Positions 43,498-52,204 of a DNA stretch of 64,000 bases are shown in pieces (position 1 is the first letter of the stretch; each line of letters starts with the position of its first letter). Under the pieces are notes generated by a model, which worked only from the letters and a program-made list of their open reading frames with translations, did no database searches and was not told the origin of the DNA. This DNA is from a virus, in the IMG/VR virus record IMGVR_UViG_3300008120_005720, positions 22,086-86,085 of that record; one strand, given 5' to 3'. Made by a program: the position numbers and the translations under genes.

Positions 43498-44376
43498 ATG
43501 TCACATTTTTGCGTCCTTGTTATCGGTGATAACGTTGAAGAACAATTAGCTAAGTACGATGAAAACATTGAAATGCCTAAGTATGTAAAATATACTAAAG
43601 AGCAGCTAATTGAAAACGAGAAAAAAGAAATAGAAGAGTATAAGAATGGTACTTATGCTAAGTATTTAGCTGACCCAGTTAAATATGCTGAAAATTCTAA
43701 TGAAGGTCATTTGGAATACGTTAAGAATATATTCCCTAAAAAAATGGAAATGAGTGATGAAGAGCTTTACGCTGAAGCCATTAAATACTATGAACCAGAA
43801 GATTTAGGTCCAAATGGTGAAGTATATTCAACATACAATCCAGATTCTAAATGGGATTGGTATGAAGTAGGTGGTCGTTGGGCTGGTACGATTGTAGTAA
43901 AAGACGGTGTTGAAATTGATGAACCAAATTTTTCATGGGGTTGGCGTGCAGAAGATAGAGAGAAAGTAATCGCTGAAGGTTATAAGACTGATTCAGCATA
44001 TGTTAGAGATATTGATTTTTCTAAAATGCATAGAACAGAAGAAGATTACAACGAAGCGTTACGTTATTGGGAGTTGATTGTTGAAGGTGCTGAACCAAAA
44101 AATGAAGAAAAACAAGTTAAATGGAACTGGCATAAACCAGAGTATTACACTGAAAGATACAAGAATAAAGAAACGTATGCAAAATGTCGTTCTTCATTTA
44201 GTTTGTGGGCTGTTGTAAAAGATGGTGTTTGGTACGAGAAAGGTAGTATGGGTTTTTGGGCGATGTCTGATGAAACACATGATGAAGCTGTTGATTGGGA
44301 ATTGAATTTCTATGACCGATTTATCAAAGACTTACCAGAAGATACATTGATAACTGTGGTTGATTGCCACATTTAA
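43498..44376 (+). CDS. conserved-type phage protein (MSHFxVLVIG family), intact copy
   Basis: 292 residues. MSHFCVLVIGDNVEEQLAKY and YNPDSKWDWYEVGGRWAGTI are segments I recall from large-phage proteins of unknown function. Trp-rich, ending TLITVVDCHI. No catalytic motif visible. 5' end may have been replaced by the homing-endonuclease insertion. Confidence 0.65.
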   Translation: MSHFCVLVIGDNVEEQLAKYDENIEMPKYVKYTKEQLIENEKKEIEEYKNGTYAKYLADPVKYAENSNEGHLEYVKNIFPKKMEMSDEELYAEAIKYYEPEDLGPNGEVYSTYNPDSKWDWYEVGGRWAGTIVVKDGVEIDEPNFSWGWRAEDREKVIAEGYKTDSAYVRDIDFSKMHRTEEDYNEALRYWELIVEGAEPKNEEKQVKWNWHKPEYYTERYKNKETYAKCRSSFSLWAVVKDGVWYEKGSMGFWAMSDETHDEAVDWELNFYDRFIKDLPEDTLITVVDCHI

Positions 44377-44386
44377 AAACAAGTGT

Positions 44387-44614
44387 ATGGCTGAAAAAGA
44401 ATACAAAGAAGTTACGTTCACTTTGAGTGCTGCACAACATAAAAAATATGATGAGTGGAGAAAAGAAAAGAACGAAAAGGAAGGGGAAGTATATGTAGGT
44501 GCCATTGGTGGTGCCTACTCCTTTTGTTTCACACCAACTGGGTTGGGTGATATAGTAGAAGTAAAATGTGCTGATGGAACTAGCTTAGATTTAACCGAAT
44601 ACGAATATTGGTAA
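44387..44614 (+). CDS. hypothetical protein (75 aa)
   Basis: ATG 44387 chosen over an upstream overlap. MAEKEYKEVTFTLSAAQHKK then a beta-hairpin region (GEVYVGAIGGAYSFCFTPTG). Unknown. Confidence 0.55.
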   Translation: MAEKEYKEVTFTLSAAQHKKYDEWRKEKNEKEGEVYVGAIGGAYSFCFTPTGLGDIVEVKCADGTSLDLTEYEYW

Positions 44615-44616
44615 TT

Positions 44617-45159
44617 ATGGATAATGAAGAATTATTTGTTGGTTGTGTTAACGGAGAAACACAAGCACAAGGATTATTATATGAAAAATATAATAAACAC
44701 CTATTTAATATTTGTTTAAAATATATAGGTAACGAATATGACGCTAAAGATTGTTTACAAGATGGTTTCCTTCACATTTTCAACAAGTTACAAAAAATGG
44801 ATTCTAATTCAAATATTAAATTAGATGCATGGTTAAGTGTTGTTATGCGTAACTATACATTAGATGTGTTAAGAAAGAGAAAAAAAGATAAAACTGTTGA
44901 GTATGTTGAATATTTTACTAGTGAAATCATTGATGATGAGGAATTTGTTGTTTCTATATCACACAATACTTTATTAGAATTAATTGAAACATTAACACCT
45001 CAATTTAAGAAAGTGTTTAAGATGTATGCTATTGATGAATTATCACACAAAGATATAGCTAAAGAATTAAATATTAGCGAGAGTACGTCTAAGACAAACT
45101 ACCATAGAGCAAGAAAAAAGTTAAAAAAAGGCTTATTTAGTTTGGATATTATTAATTAA
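44617..45159 (+). CDS. ECF-type RNA polymerase sigma factor
   Basis: 180 residues. Region 2: EYDAKDCLQDGFLHIFNKL and WLSVVMRNYTLDVLRKRKK. Region 4: LSHKDIAKELNISESTSKT and NYHRARKKLKK, a helix-turn-helix. Bacteroidetes host RNA polymerase could be redirected by it, perhaps to the TATTTATA-type sites seen upstream of several genes; that link is speculative. Confidence 0.9.
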   Translation: MDNEELFVGCVNGETQAQGLLYEKYNKHLFNICLKYIGNEYDAKDCLQDGFLHIFNKLQKMDSNSNIKLDAWLSVVMRNYTLDVLRKRKKDKTVEYVEYFTSEIIDDEEFVVSISHNTLLELIETLTPQFKKVFKMYAIDELSHKDIAKELNISESTSKTNYHRARKKLKKGLFSLDIIN

Positions 45160-45172
45160 ATTAGTATCTTAG
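45141..45172 (+). promoter_or_regulatory. Bacteroidetes-type promoter
   Basis: TTTG (45141-45144), 20 bp, TATCTTAG (45165-45172), before the A1-like gene. Confidence 0.55.
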
Positions 45173-45201
45173 AAAAAATAAAATTGAATAAATAACTAAG
45201 T

Positions 45202-46782
45202 ATGAAATTTAAAGAATTAACGGATGAAGTAATTGAACAAGCTAAAAAGATTTACACTGATAAATCTATGAGTTGGGATGATAGAATGAATGTTTTGGTA
45301 AAATTGTTTGGACGTTCAGAAAGAACCGTTAGAAAATGGTGTTCAGAGAAACTAAATTTTAAAGAAAAGACTGAAGTTGAACCAGAGCAATATACTCAAG
45401 CAAAAAGCAAAGTATTTGATAAAGAAAAGAAGAGATTTATTATTACATGGGCGCAAAATAACACGCCAGTTCATGGTAAATTCCTTAAAAATATTGAAAA
45501 ATATGCTAAACATATCAATGCTGATATACATGTAATTGCTGGTAGATACAAAAATCCAACTAGTATATGGTCTGAACAGCAAGAAAATGAAGAGTTCTGG
45601 GATGATAAAGTGTTAAAGTATTTAGATGCTAACAGACATGATATACATAAGTATGTATCTATATTGTCTGACATTAAAGTACCGCCAACAGCTGTTAACC
45701 CTATGACTGGTATGCAAGCGTTGAGTGGAGTTAATTCATGTGTTTTTGGTAGTCCTAAAGTGCAAATGGAAATGATTCCAGTGTTAGATGGTAATGTACC
45801 TAAAATGATGTTAACAACTGGAGCTATCACTATGCAAAACTATACTGATTCTAAATCTGGTAAAGTGGGTGAATTTCACCATACTTTTGGGTTTGTTATT
45901 GTTGAGATTAAAGATGATGAAGTGTTTTTTGTTAGACAAGTAACAGCTGATGATAAAAACGGTAACTTTTCTGATTTAATTTACAGAGTAGAAAATGGTA
46001 TTGTTAAGAATTTAACTGAATTGGAAGCTTTGGTATTGGGTGATTTACACTGTGGCCATCACGATGATGATGTTATTAAATCAACATTAACGATGACAAG
46101 TCAATTGTTACCTAAACATGTTATATTGCATGACGTATTCGATGGAGATTCAATTAGTCATCATCAAATGAAAGACCCATTTGTTCAGTATGGTAAAGAA
46201 GTGCAAGGTACTAACGATTTAGGTAAAGAAATCGAAAATATGATGGATGTATTAGCTAAATTCTCTCACTTTGAAAATGTAGTTATTGTTCGTTCAAACC
46301 ATGATGATTTTGTTGACCGATGGTTAAAGAATGAGGATTGGAAAAAGCAACCTACATTCAAGAACGCACCATTGTATATGGATTTAAGTGCTAGATTATT
46401 AAGACAATACGCAACTGGTGATGAAGTTATAGGTGTAATTCCAGAATTAATCAAAGATAGATTCCCTAAGTTTATTACGTTAGGTAGAAGTGCATCATAT
46501 AAAGTTAAGAATTGGGAGTTAGGACAACATGGTGATATTGGTTCAAATGGTAGTAGAGGTTCTTTATTACAATTTAGAAAATTAAACACGAAAATAATTG
46601 TTGGACACTACCATTCTCCAGGTCGTAAAGATGGTGCGTTAGCTGTCGGAACTAGTACTAGACTTAGAGTTGGTTACAATAATGGACCTAGTACATGGTT
46701 ACAATCACATGTGATTATCCATAAAGATGGTAGAGCACAACATATTAATTTTATTAACGGTGAATATACAACATTTTACTAA
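45202..46782 (+). CDS. T5 A1-like metallophosphoesterase/DNase
   Basis: 526 residues. N-terminal helix-turn-helix (DDRMNVLVKLFGRSERTVRK). Metallophosphoesterase motifs: VLGDLHCGHHDDDV, LHDVFDGDSISHH, VRSNHDDFVDRW and IVGHYHSPG. Length and layout resemble the T5 A1 pre-early protein, needed for host DNA degradation in T5. A similar host-takeover role is possible. Confidence 0.75.
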   Translation: MKFKELTDEVIEQAKKIYTDKSMSWDDRMNVLVKLFGRSERTVRKWCSEKLNFKEKTEVEPEQYTQAKSKVFDKEKKRFIITWAQNNTPVHGKFLKNIEKYAKHINADIHVIAGRYKNPTSIWSEQQENEEFWDDKVLKYLDANRHDIHKYVSILSDIKVPPTAVNPMTGMQALSGVNSCVFGSPKVQMEMIPVLDGNVPKMMLTTGAITMQNYTDSKSGKVGEFHHTFGFVIVEIKDDEVFFVRQVTADDKNGNFSDLIYRVENGIVKNLTELEALVLGDLHCGHHDDDVIKSTLTMTSQLLPKHVILHDVFDGDSISHHQMKDPFVQYGKEVQGTNDLGKEIENMMDVLAKFSHFENVVIVRSNHDDFVDRWLKNEDWKKQPTFKNAPLYMDLSARLLRQYATGDEVIGVIPELIKDRFPKFITLGRSASYKVKNWELGQHGDIGSNGSRGSLLQFRKLNTKIIVGHYHSPGRKDGALAVGTSTRLRVGYNNGPSTWLQSHVIIHKDGRAQHINFINGEYTTFY

Positions 46783-47177
46783 TGAGAAAGAATTTTAAAC
46801 CTTTTAATCGTTTAACTAAAGAAAGGACAAAACATATTAATAAATTGTTTAAAGCTAAAATTGAATTGTATGAGTGGCAACACCCAATCAGATGGTGTCA
46901 TAAATATGATATCACCAAAGAAGAGTGTAAGTTATGGTTGGCTGCTAAAATAGCCGACCATGCTAAAACACCAAAAAATACATTAGACTATGTTCAATAT
47001 TGTTTAGGTGAATTTGGAAATAATTTTAAAATGAATGAAGAACAAGTTAACAAAACTAATGAATTTATTGAAAAAGGTGATAACGCTCAACAAGTGGCTT
47101 TTAACATCTTAAATCTAATTAATTTTAGTAAAATTGAATTAATTAGTATAGATGAGGATTATTTTATAACAATTTAA
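46782..47177 (+). CDS. hypothetical protein (131 aa)
   Basis: Starts on the last base of the A1-like stop. Basic N-terminus (MRKNFKPFNRLTKERTKHIN), then Trp/Cys-containing helix (WQHPIRWCHKYDITKEECKL). Unknown. Confidence 0.55.
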   Translation: MRKNFKPFNRLTKERTKHINKLFKAKIELYEWQHPIRWCHKYDITKEECKLWLAAKIADHAKTPKNTLDYVQYCLGEFGNNFKMNEEQVNKTNEFIEKGDNAQQVAFNILNLINFSKIELISIDEDYFITI

Positions 47178-47209
47178 TTTGTTTTTAGAATAAATTATTT
47201 ATATATTTG
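47178..47209 (+). promoter_or_regulatory. Bacteroidetes-type promoter
   Basis: TTTG (47178-47181), 20 bp, TATATTTG (47202-47209), 18 bp before the TTG start of the next gene. Confidence 0.65.
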
Positions 47210-47226
47210 TATTAAATTTAAAGGTT

Positions 47227-48024
47227 TTGTTAGTAAAAGTAAAATTAAAAGACATAGTTTGCCGAAAAAAAAGCGCTGATATTCATTGGAGTACAAAACA
47301 AAAAGCTATGATTAAACAAATATCTGAGGATTACAATGAAGATATTAGTCTTATATGGGTATCAAAAGATAATGCAATTATTGATGGACATCATAGATAT
47401 ACTATATTATTTAATGAGTTTGGTGGTGAGCATGAAATAACAGTTAGAAAGTTTAATGTTAGTATAAAAAATTATTATAGAATAGGTTTATTATTATTAC
47501 CAATATCAATAACAATATTATGGCCTATTTATGTTATAGTAGAAAAAATAAAATTAAAAAAAATGGATAAAGTAGTAACAGCTGCTGGTGTTTTCTTTAT
47601 AAACAGAGAAAACCAAGTGTTGATTTGTCACCCAACTAATCATGATAAAAATTCATGGAGTATCCCAAAGGGTAAAGTGGAGAAAGCAGAATATTCTTTG
47701 GATGCTGCGGTAAGAGAAACTTATGAGGAAACAAACATAGACTTATCTAATTACATTGATGAGTTTATTAAATTAGAAACTCAATTTTATAAACATAAAA
47801 AGAAAAAATTACATCCATATGTAATTTTTGAAAAAACGTGTATAGGGTTGTATTCAACAAAATTTGACCTAAAGTGTAATTCAAATGTTCCAGAAGATAG
47901 AGGTGGATTTCCAGAGATGGATGATTATAAATGGGTTAGCATTGATGAAGCGAGAAATTTATTACACCCAACACAAGTTGCGTGTTTAGATAAGATTGTT
48001 GAACTTAATGAAAAAATAAAATGA
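47227..48024 (+). CDS. ParB-like / membrane / Nudix fusion protein
   Basis: 265 residues from TTG 47227. Residues 1-75: ParB-type motif IIDGHHRYTILFNEF. Residues ~80-105: hydrophobic segment (IGLLLLPISITILWPIYVIV). Residues ~115-255: Nudix hydrolase with box GKVEKAEYSLDAAVRETYEE. The order ParB fold, membrane span, Nudix is unusual. An internal ATG at 47563 could make the Nudix domain alone. Confidence 0.7.
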   Translation: MLVKVKLKDIVCRKKSADIHWSTKQKAMIKQISEDYNEDISLIWVSKDNAIIDGHHRYTILFNEFGGEHEITVRKFNVSIKNYYRIGLLLLPISITILWPIYVIVEKIKLKKMDKVVTAAGVFFINRENQVLICHPTNHDKNSWSIPKGKVEKAEYSLDAAVRETYEETNIDLSNYIDEFIKLETQFYKHKKKKLHPYVIFEKTCIGLYSTKFDLKCNSNVPEDRGGFPEMDDYKWVSIDEARNLLHPTQVACLDKIVELNEKIK

Positions 48025-48236
48025 CAATAGATTTACATGGAATTAAACATCAAGATGTTTGTAGAAAACTAGATGAAATAGTTTGGGAATGTATGCAAAA
48101 GAATAAAACACAGATTGTTATCATAACTGGTAAATCTGATAGAATGAAAGAGATAGTAAAAGAATGTCTTAAAGACTATAAGTTAATGTGTTTTGAGTTA
48201 TTCGATGGTGGTAGTTTGGTAGTAAATTTATTTTAA
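48021..48236 (+). CDS. Smr-domain protein
   Basis: 71 residues. IDLHGIKHQDVCRKLDEIV, IVIITGKSDRMKEIV: the LDxH and TGKG-like motifs of stand-alone Smr domains (MutS2 C-terminus), which act as nucleases on DNA or on mRNA at stalled ribosomes. Overlaps the Nudix fusion by 4 bp. Confidence 0.8.
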   Translation: MTIDLHGIKHQDVCRKLDEIVWECMQKNKTQIVIITGKSDRMKEIVKECLKDYKLMCFELFDGGSLVVNLF

Positions 48237-48242
48237 TAAAAA

Positions 48243-48274
48243 GTTGCATAATTAAAAGTTAATTAGTACATTTG
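48243..48274 (+). promoter_or_regulatory. Bacteroidetes-type promoter
   Basis: GTTG (48243-48246), 20 bp, TACATTTG (48267-48274). Confidence 0.7.
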
Positions 48275-48297
48275 TAGTATAATTTAAAAGTAAATAA

Positions 48298-49542
48298 ATG
48301 AGTGATTTAAAAAAAGTATGGAATGATGAAGGCAACAGATTGTATTTATCTTTTCCATCAAAAGAATTTGACAAATTAGATAACGGTGCTATCTATACTG
48401 TTAACGTTGATGAATTTGGTAGATTCTATCTAACAAAGAAAAGTGAAGGTTATAAGTTTGATTACAAACTTTATGGTTTAGAGTCAAAATTTATCAACCG
48501 AGTGTTAAAAACATATAGCAAAACTCATGGAAACTTGGGAATTTTGTTAAATGGTATCAAAGGTACTGGTAAAACGGTATCAAGTAAATTAATCGCAAGT
48601 GAGATTAACCAACCTATCATCCTTATTGATAGAAAATTAGATGGTGTGCATACTTTCTTGAATACTATCACTCAAGATATTACTATCTTTATTGATGAGT
48701 ATGAAAAAGTATATGGTGATTCAGCACAAATGCTTACAATCATGGATGGCGCGTTGAATTCAACTTTCAGACGTATGTTCTTGATGACAACAAACGACTT
48801 ATATGTTGATAGAAACTTAATTGAGCGACCATCACGTGTAAGATATTTAAAGATGTTTGGTAATCTTAAACCAGAAGTTGTTGAAGAAGTTATTGATGAT
48901 ATCTTAGAGTATCCAGAAATGAAAAAAGAATGTATTTCTTTCATTTCTAGCCTTGAAACTATCACTATTGACATCGTTAAGGCTGTGATTAATGAAGTTA
49001 ACATTCACGAAGAAGCTCCATCTGCATTTGAAGACGTGTTTAACGTTAAGAAAATCAAAGGTAACTACAATGTTAAATTGGTTGAAGATGGTAAATTATC
49101 TGAATTGGCTAAAAACGTTAGAATTTACCCAAGACCAACATACAACGATGGTACAATTGGTTATAGATTTGAAATTGATGGACAAACTATTGGACATGTT
49201 TCTAGAATCGTTAACTGGACAACTATTGAAGTTTCACCTTATGTTGATGACAAAGGTAAAAAAGTTGGGTTTGATGAACCAATCATCATTAAAATCGAAG
49301 ATGCTGATGCGGTTAACTACTCATACACATATGGTTCATATGATGAGTATGGTATGCCAACTAACGACTTTGCAACTAACAATTCAAAAGAAATCTCTGA
49401 TAAAGCTAAAAGTATAATTAAAGCTTTAGAAGAAGAAGAAGCTGATGAAGACATAGTTAGTTTAAAAGCAGCTGTAGATGTATTAAAATCATCAACACCA
49501 TTAGAGAGTTGGGATGAAGAACCTAGCGTATCAGAAGGATAA
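48298..49542 (+). CDS. AAA+ ATPase (414 aa)
   Basis: N-terminal ~65 residues beta-rich (RLYLSFPSKEFDKLDNG). Walker A LNGIKGTGKTVSSKL near residue 85, Walker B DITIFIDEYEKVYG, sensor FLMTTNDLYVD and arginine RPSRVRY. C-terminal ~180 residues hold an acidic tail. Distantly like the AAA proteins at 30595 and 61584. Role unknown. Confidence 0.85.
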   Translation: MSDLKKVWNDEGNRLYLSFPSKEFDKLDNGAIYTVNVDEFGRFYLTKKSEGYKFDYKLYGLESKFINRVLKTYSKTHGNLGILLNGIKGTGKTVSSKLIASEINQPIILIDRKLDGVHTFLNTITQDITIFIDEYEKVYGDSAQMLTIMDGALNSTFRRMFLMTTNDLYVDRNLIERPSRVRYLKMFGNLKPEVVEEVIDDILEYPEMKKECISFISSLETITIDIVKAVINEVNIHEEAPSAFEDVFNVKKIKGNYNVKLVEDGKLSELAKNVRIYPRPTYNDGTIGYRFEIDGQTIGHVSRIVNWTTIEVSPYVDDKGKKVGFDEPIIIKIEDADAVNYSYTYGSYDEYGMPTNDFATNNSKEISDKAKSIIKALEEEEADEDIVSLKAAVDVLKSSTPLESWDEEPSVSEG

Positions 49543-49591
49543 AATATATGGGGGTGTAAAAACCCCTTATATTATTTAAAAATTATACAGA
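49543..49591 (+). terminator. hairpin after AAA gene (weak terminator)
   Basis: ATATGGGG and CCCC-TTATAT (49546-49574) form a hairpin with a short AT-rich tail; no clean T run. Confidence 0.45.
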
Positions 49592-50053
49592 TTGGAAACA
49601 ATAGAAATTAAACCACCATATACATTACCAAAAAAAATATTTTTAGCTGGTAGTATTGAAATGGGTAAAGCCGAAAATTGGCAAGAGAAAATAGTTAACA
49701 CTTTTAATAAAAGTTATTTATTTTTCAACCCTAGACGTGATGATTGGGATAGTTCATGGGAACAAAAAATTGAAAACGTTCAGTTTAATGAACAAGTTAC
49801 ATGGGAATTAAATGCGTTAGATAGTAGTGATATTATCGTCATGTATTTTGACCCAAATACAAAGAGTCCAATATCTTTGTTAGAGTTAGGGTTATATGCT
49901 GCTAGTGGTAAACTGATAGTATGTTGTCCAGAAGGTTTTTGGAGAAAAGGTAACGTTGATATTGTATGTCAAAGATATAAAGTACCAACAGTTGAAACAA
50001 TTCAAGATTTAATATCAAATTGGGATTATTTAATTAATAAGTTAAATGGCTAA
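49592..50053 (+). CDS. nucleoside 2-deoxyribosyltransferase-like protein
   Basis: 153 residues from TTG 49592; no ATG is available. KIFLAGSIEMGKAENWQEKI, FFNPRRDDWDSSWEQ, then SDIIVMYFDPNTKSPISLLE (catalytic Glu in LLELG). Would exchange bases on deoxynucleosides or hydrolyse nucleoside monophosphates for salvage. Confidence 0.8.
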   Translation: METIEIKPPYTLPKKIFLAGSIEMGKAENWQEKIVNTFNKSYLFFNPRRDDWDSSWEQKIENVQFNEQVTWELNALDSSDIIVMYFDPNTKSPISLLELGLYAASGKLIVCCPEGFWRKGNVDIVCQRYKVPTVETIQDLISNWDYLINKLNG

Positions 50054-50543
50054 AAATAAAAGAGCACATAGAATAAATGATGAAATCATTGCAAGAGAAG
50101 TAAGGGTTGATGGAGTTGTAATGTCAATTAGACAAGCGTTACTAGAAGCTGAAAAGGCTGAAGTTGATTTGGTTTTGATTAACGACAAAGTAGAACCAGT
50201 TATCTGTAAACTTGTTGATTACCAAAAATTCATTTACGAACAAAAACGTAAAGAAAAGAACAAACCTAAGTCTTTAGAAGTTAAAGAAATTAAGTTAGGT
50301 CCAAACACTGCTGAAAATGATTTGGACTATCGTTCTAAACACATTATTGAGTTTTTGGAAAAGGGTCACAAGGTAAAGTTAACAATGCAATTTAGAGGTC
50401 GTGAAATGGCGTTTGTTTCAAAAGGTGAGTTACTTATGTTAAAGTTAATCGATTCAATATCAGAACATGGTTTGCCAGAAACTATGCCAAAGATGGAAGG
50501 TAAAAAAATGCAATGCCTTTTGAAACCAAAAGTTAAGAAATAG
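50046..50543 (+). CDS. infC: translation initiation factor IF-3
   Basis: 165 residues. N-domain: MSIRQALLEAEKAEVDLVLI, CKLVDYQKFIYEQKRKEK (the YGK-like linker). C-domain: VKEIKLGPNTAENDLDYRSK and KVKLTMQFRGREM. Near full length (cellular IF-3 ~170-180), and all sub-domains are present, so probably functional. IF-3 binds the 30S subunit and checks start codons; a phage copy could bias initiation to phage mRNAs, many of which start without a visible Shine-Dalgarno. Confidence 0.93.
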   Translation: MAKNKRAHRINDEIIAREVRVDGVVMSIRQALLEAEKAEVDLVLINDKVEPVICKLVDYQKFIYEQKRKEKNKPKSLEVKEIKLGPNTAENDLDYRSKHIIEFLEKGHKVKLTMQFRGREMAFVSKGELLMLKLIDSISEHGLPETMPKMEGKKMQCLLKPKVKK

Positions 50544-50579
50544 GGTTGACAAAACCAAATAAAATACATATTGTTGTAT

Positions 50580-51242
50580 ATGCAAAGTTATATACAACAA
50601 TATTTGTCAGACTACTACTATGTCAAAACCAGCGAAGTTGGTAATGATGGGATTTATTTTATTAATGATGATAGACGTATTCCGACACCATTCAATGGTA
50701 GCAAACTCATAAAAGAGATTGTTACCATTTTTGGTTTAAAAGAAGATGAAGTAAAATCATATATAGAAAGTTGGGCTGTTTCAATAAAACCAGATATAGA
50801 TTTGGAGTTTTATTGGAAAACAATGGATGACTTATTTGGTTTTCCAATAACACATCGAATAGCAGCACAAACTATTGGAATGGATTTAGTTGCTGTTCAA
50901 CCAATAAGTGGCCCACGTGTTGAGTTATTATACATGGATTTTCAATATGGTGTTGACACAGCGACTGGTGATTCAGAAACAGTAACAGCAACAACTGTGG
51001 TTGGTAGACAAGGACCAACAAATAGAAATGGTAGAGTTTATGATGAAGAAATTTATACACAATCATGGGGTGATATTGTACAATTATATGAGAACCAAGA
51101 AAATCACATAGTTGGTGAATTGGACCACCCAACACCAAGTGTTGATATCACAATGACTGATAGCGATGATTCAGCTGTTAGTAGAGCAATACAAAAATGG
51201 TCATCACTGATTGGAATTTCTAGTAGAAAACTTGGAGAATAA
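50580..51242 (+). CDS. protein resembling part of a gp23-type capsid protein (220 aa)
   Basis: From ATG 50580. FPITHRIAAQTIGMDLVAVQ then PISGPRVELLYMDFQYG recalls the (R)RVxAxTIxxDLVxVxPLxxPxGLLFYxDxxYG segment of T4 gp23-like major capsid proteins, but a real capsid protein would be twice as long. It may be a capsid accessory or vestigial paralogue. A weak promoter-like GTTG-N20-TATTGTTG lies upstream. Confidence 0.5.
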   Translation: MQSYIQQYLSDYYYVKTSEVGNDGIYFINDDRRIPTPFNGSKLIKEIVTIFGLKEDEVKSYIESWAVSIKPDIDLEFYWKTMDDLFGFPITHRIAAQTIGMDLVAVQPISGPRVELLYMDFQYGVDTATGDSETVTATTVVGRQGPTNRNGRVYDEEIYTQSWGDIVQLYENQENHIVGELDHPTPSVDITMTDSDDSAVSRAIQKWSSLIGISSRKLGE

Positions 51243-51262
51243 AAAAGTTTTATGTAGATTTG
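51231..51262 (+). promoter_or_regulatory. Bacteroidetes-type promoter
   Basis: CTTG (51231-51234), 20 bp, TAGATTTG (51255-51262). Confidence 0.6.
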
Positions 51263-51277
51263 TAGATATTTACTAAT

Positions 51278-51619
51278 ATGATGTCTATGTTTAAAAGTAG
51301 AAAAGATAAATTAAAAAGTGTTTTAGAATATAAGTTTAACGGTAAGTTAACTGATAATGATATCAATGATATATTAATCGTTTTTGACACATACCAAAAA
51401 GATAATTTGGACACAATTGAAAAGTTAAAAAGAGAAAAGATTTACGAAACTAAAAGGATAAGTGGCGCGTTAAAACAAACAATAAACGCTCATGGTCCAA
51501 TAACTAAACAATTCATAGGTTCAGCAACCAAAAGAATTTATGGTAGTTTATTAAATAATGAAAAGAAAGAAAATTTAATTATACGTTTATTAAAAAGATT
51601 ATGGAAAAAACAAAATTAG
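51278..51619 (+). CDS. hypothetical protein (113 aa)
   Basis: Basic helical protein (KSRKDKLKSVLEYKFNGKL, LKREKIYETKRISGALKQ) with C-terminal RLLKRLWKKQN. Overlaps the next gene by 19 bp. Unknown. Confidence 0.55.
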   Translation: MMSMFKSRKDKLKSVLEYKFNGKLTDNDINDILIVFDTYQKDNLDTIEKLKREKIYETKRISGALKQTINAHGPITKQFIGSATKRIYGSLLNNEKKENLIIRLLKRLWKKQN

Positions 51620-52119
51620 CAATATTTGACTTTGATGGTACATTAATTAACACACCTTTGCCAGATGAAGGTAAGGATTTGTATCAAGAAAAGACTGGTA
51701 AAAAATGGCCACATAAAGGTTGGTGGTCAAAACCAGAATCTTTGGATTTGGACGTGTTTGAAATGCCAACTGTTGATGAAGTCATAGTTGATTATATTTT
51801 AGAAGCAGCGTCAAAAGATACTATTATTGTTATGTTAACTGGTCGTATGCAAAACTTATCTGATGAAGTTAAGAAAATATTGGATGCACACGGTCTTGTT
51901 TTCCATGAATATCATTTCAATAAGGGTGGAAGCACTGAATATGCTAAGATGAAGACTATGGATGAGTTGCTTAAAAAATATCCAGAAGTTAAACAAATTA
52001 AAATGTGGGATGATAGAGATGAACATATTCCAGTATTTAAAGAGTGGGGTGATGAAAAAGTATCATCTGGCAGATTGGATAAATTTAAAATTAAACATGT
52101 TGTCCAAAATAGACACTGA
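51601..52119 (+). CDS. HAD-family phosphatase (Swiss Army Knife RNA-repair type)
   Basis: 172 residues. FDFDGTLINTPLPDEGKDLY (motif I), IIVMLTGRMQNLSDEV (motif II), IKMWDDRDEHIPVF (motif IV). The DTP-like start and WW near residue 40 match the HAD_SAK_1 family linked to RNA repair. Confidence 0.8.
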   Translation: MEKTKLAIFDFDGTLINTPLPDEGKDLYQEKTGKKWPHKGWWSKPESLDLDVFEMPTVDEVIVDYILEAASKDTIIVMLTGRMQNLSDEVKKILDAHGLVFHEYHFNKGGSTEYAKMKTMDELLKKYPEVKQIKMWDDRDEHIPVFKEWGDEKVSSGRLDKFKIKHVVQNRH

Positions 52120-52124
52120 AAATG

Positions 52125-52152
52125 AACCCACTATACATTAGTGGGTTTTTTA
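52125..52152 (+). terminator. intrinsic terminator
   Basis: AACCCACT (52125-52132) pairs with AGTGGGTT (52140-52147), followed by T run running into the next promoter's TTTG. Confidence 0.88.
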
Positions 52153-52184
52153 TTTGGTTTTTAATTAAATTATACATACATTTG
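52153..52184 (+). promoter_or_regulatory. Bacteroidetes-type promoter
   Basis: TTTG (52153-52156), 20 bp, TACATTTG (52177-52184). Confidence 0.8.
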
Positions 52185-52204
52185 TAATAATTAATAATAA
52201 GAGT

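Noticed and set aside
48992-49417. 141-codon overlapping ORF in the AAA gene
   Set aside because: Leu/Met/Thr-rich shadow frame inside a gene with complete Walker motifs.
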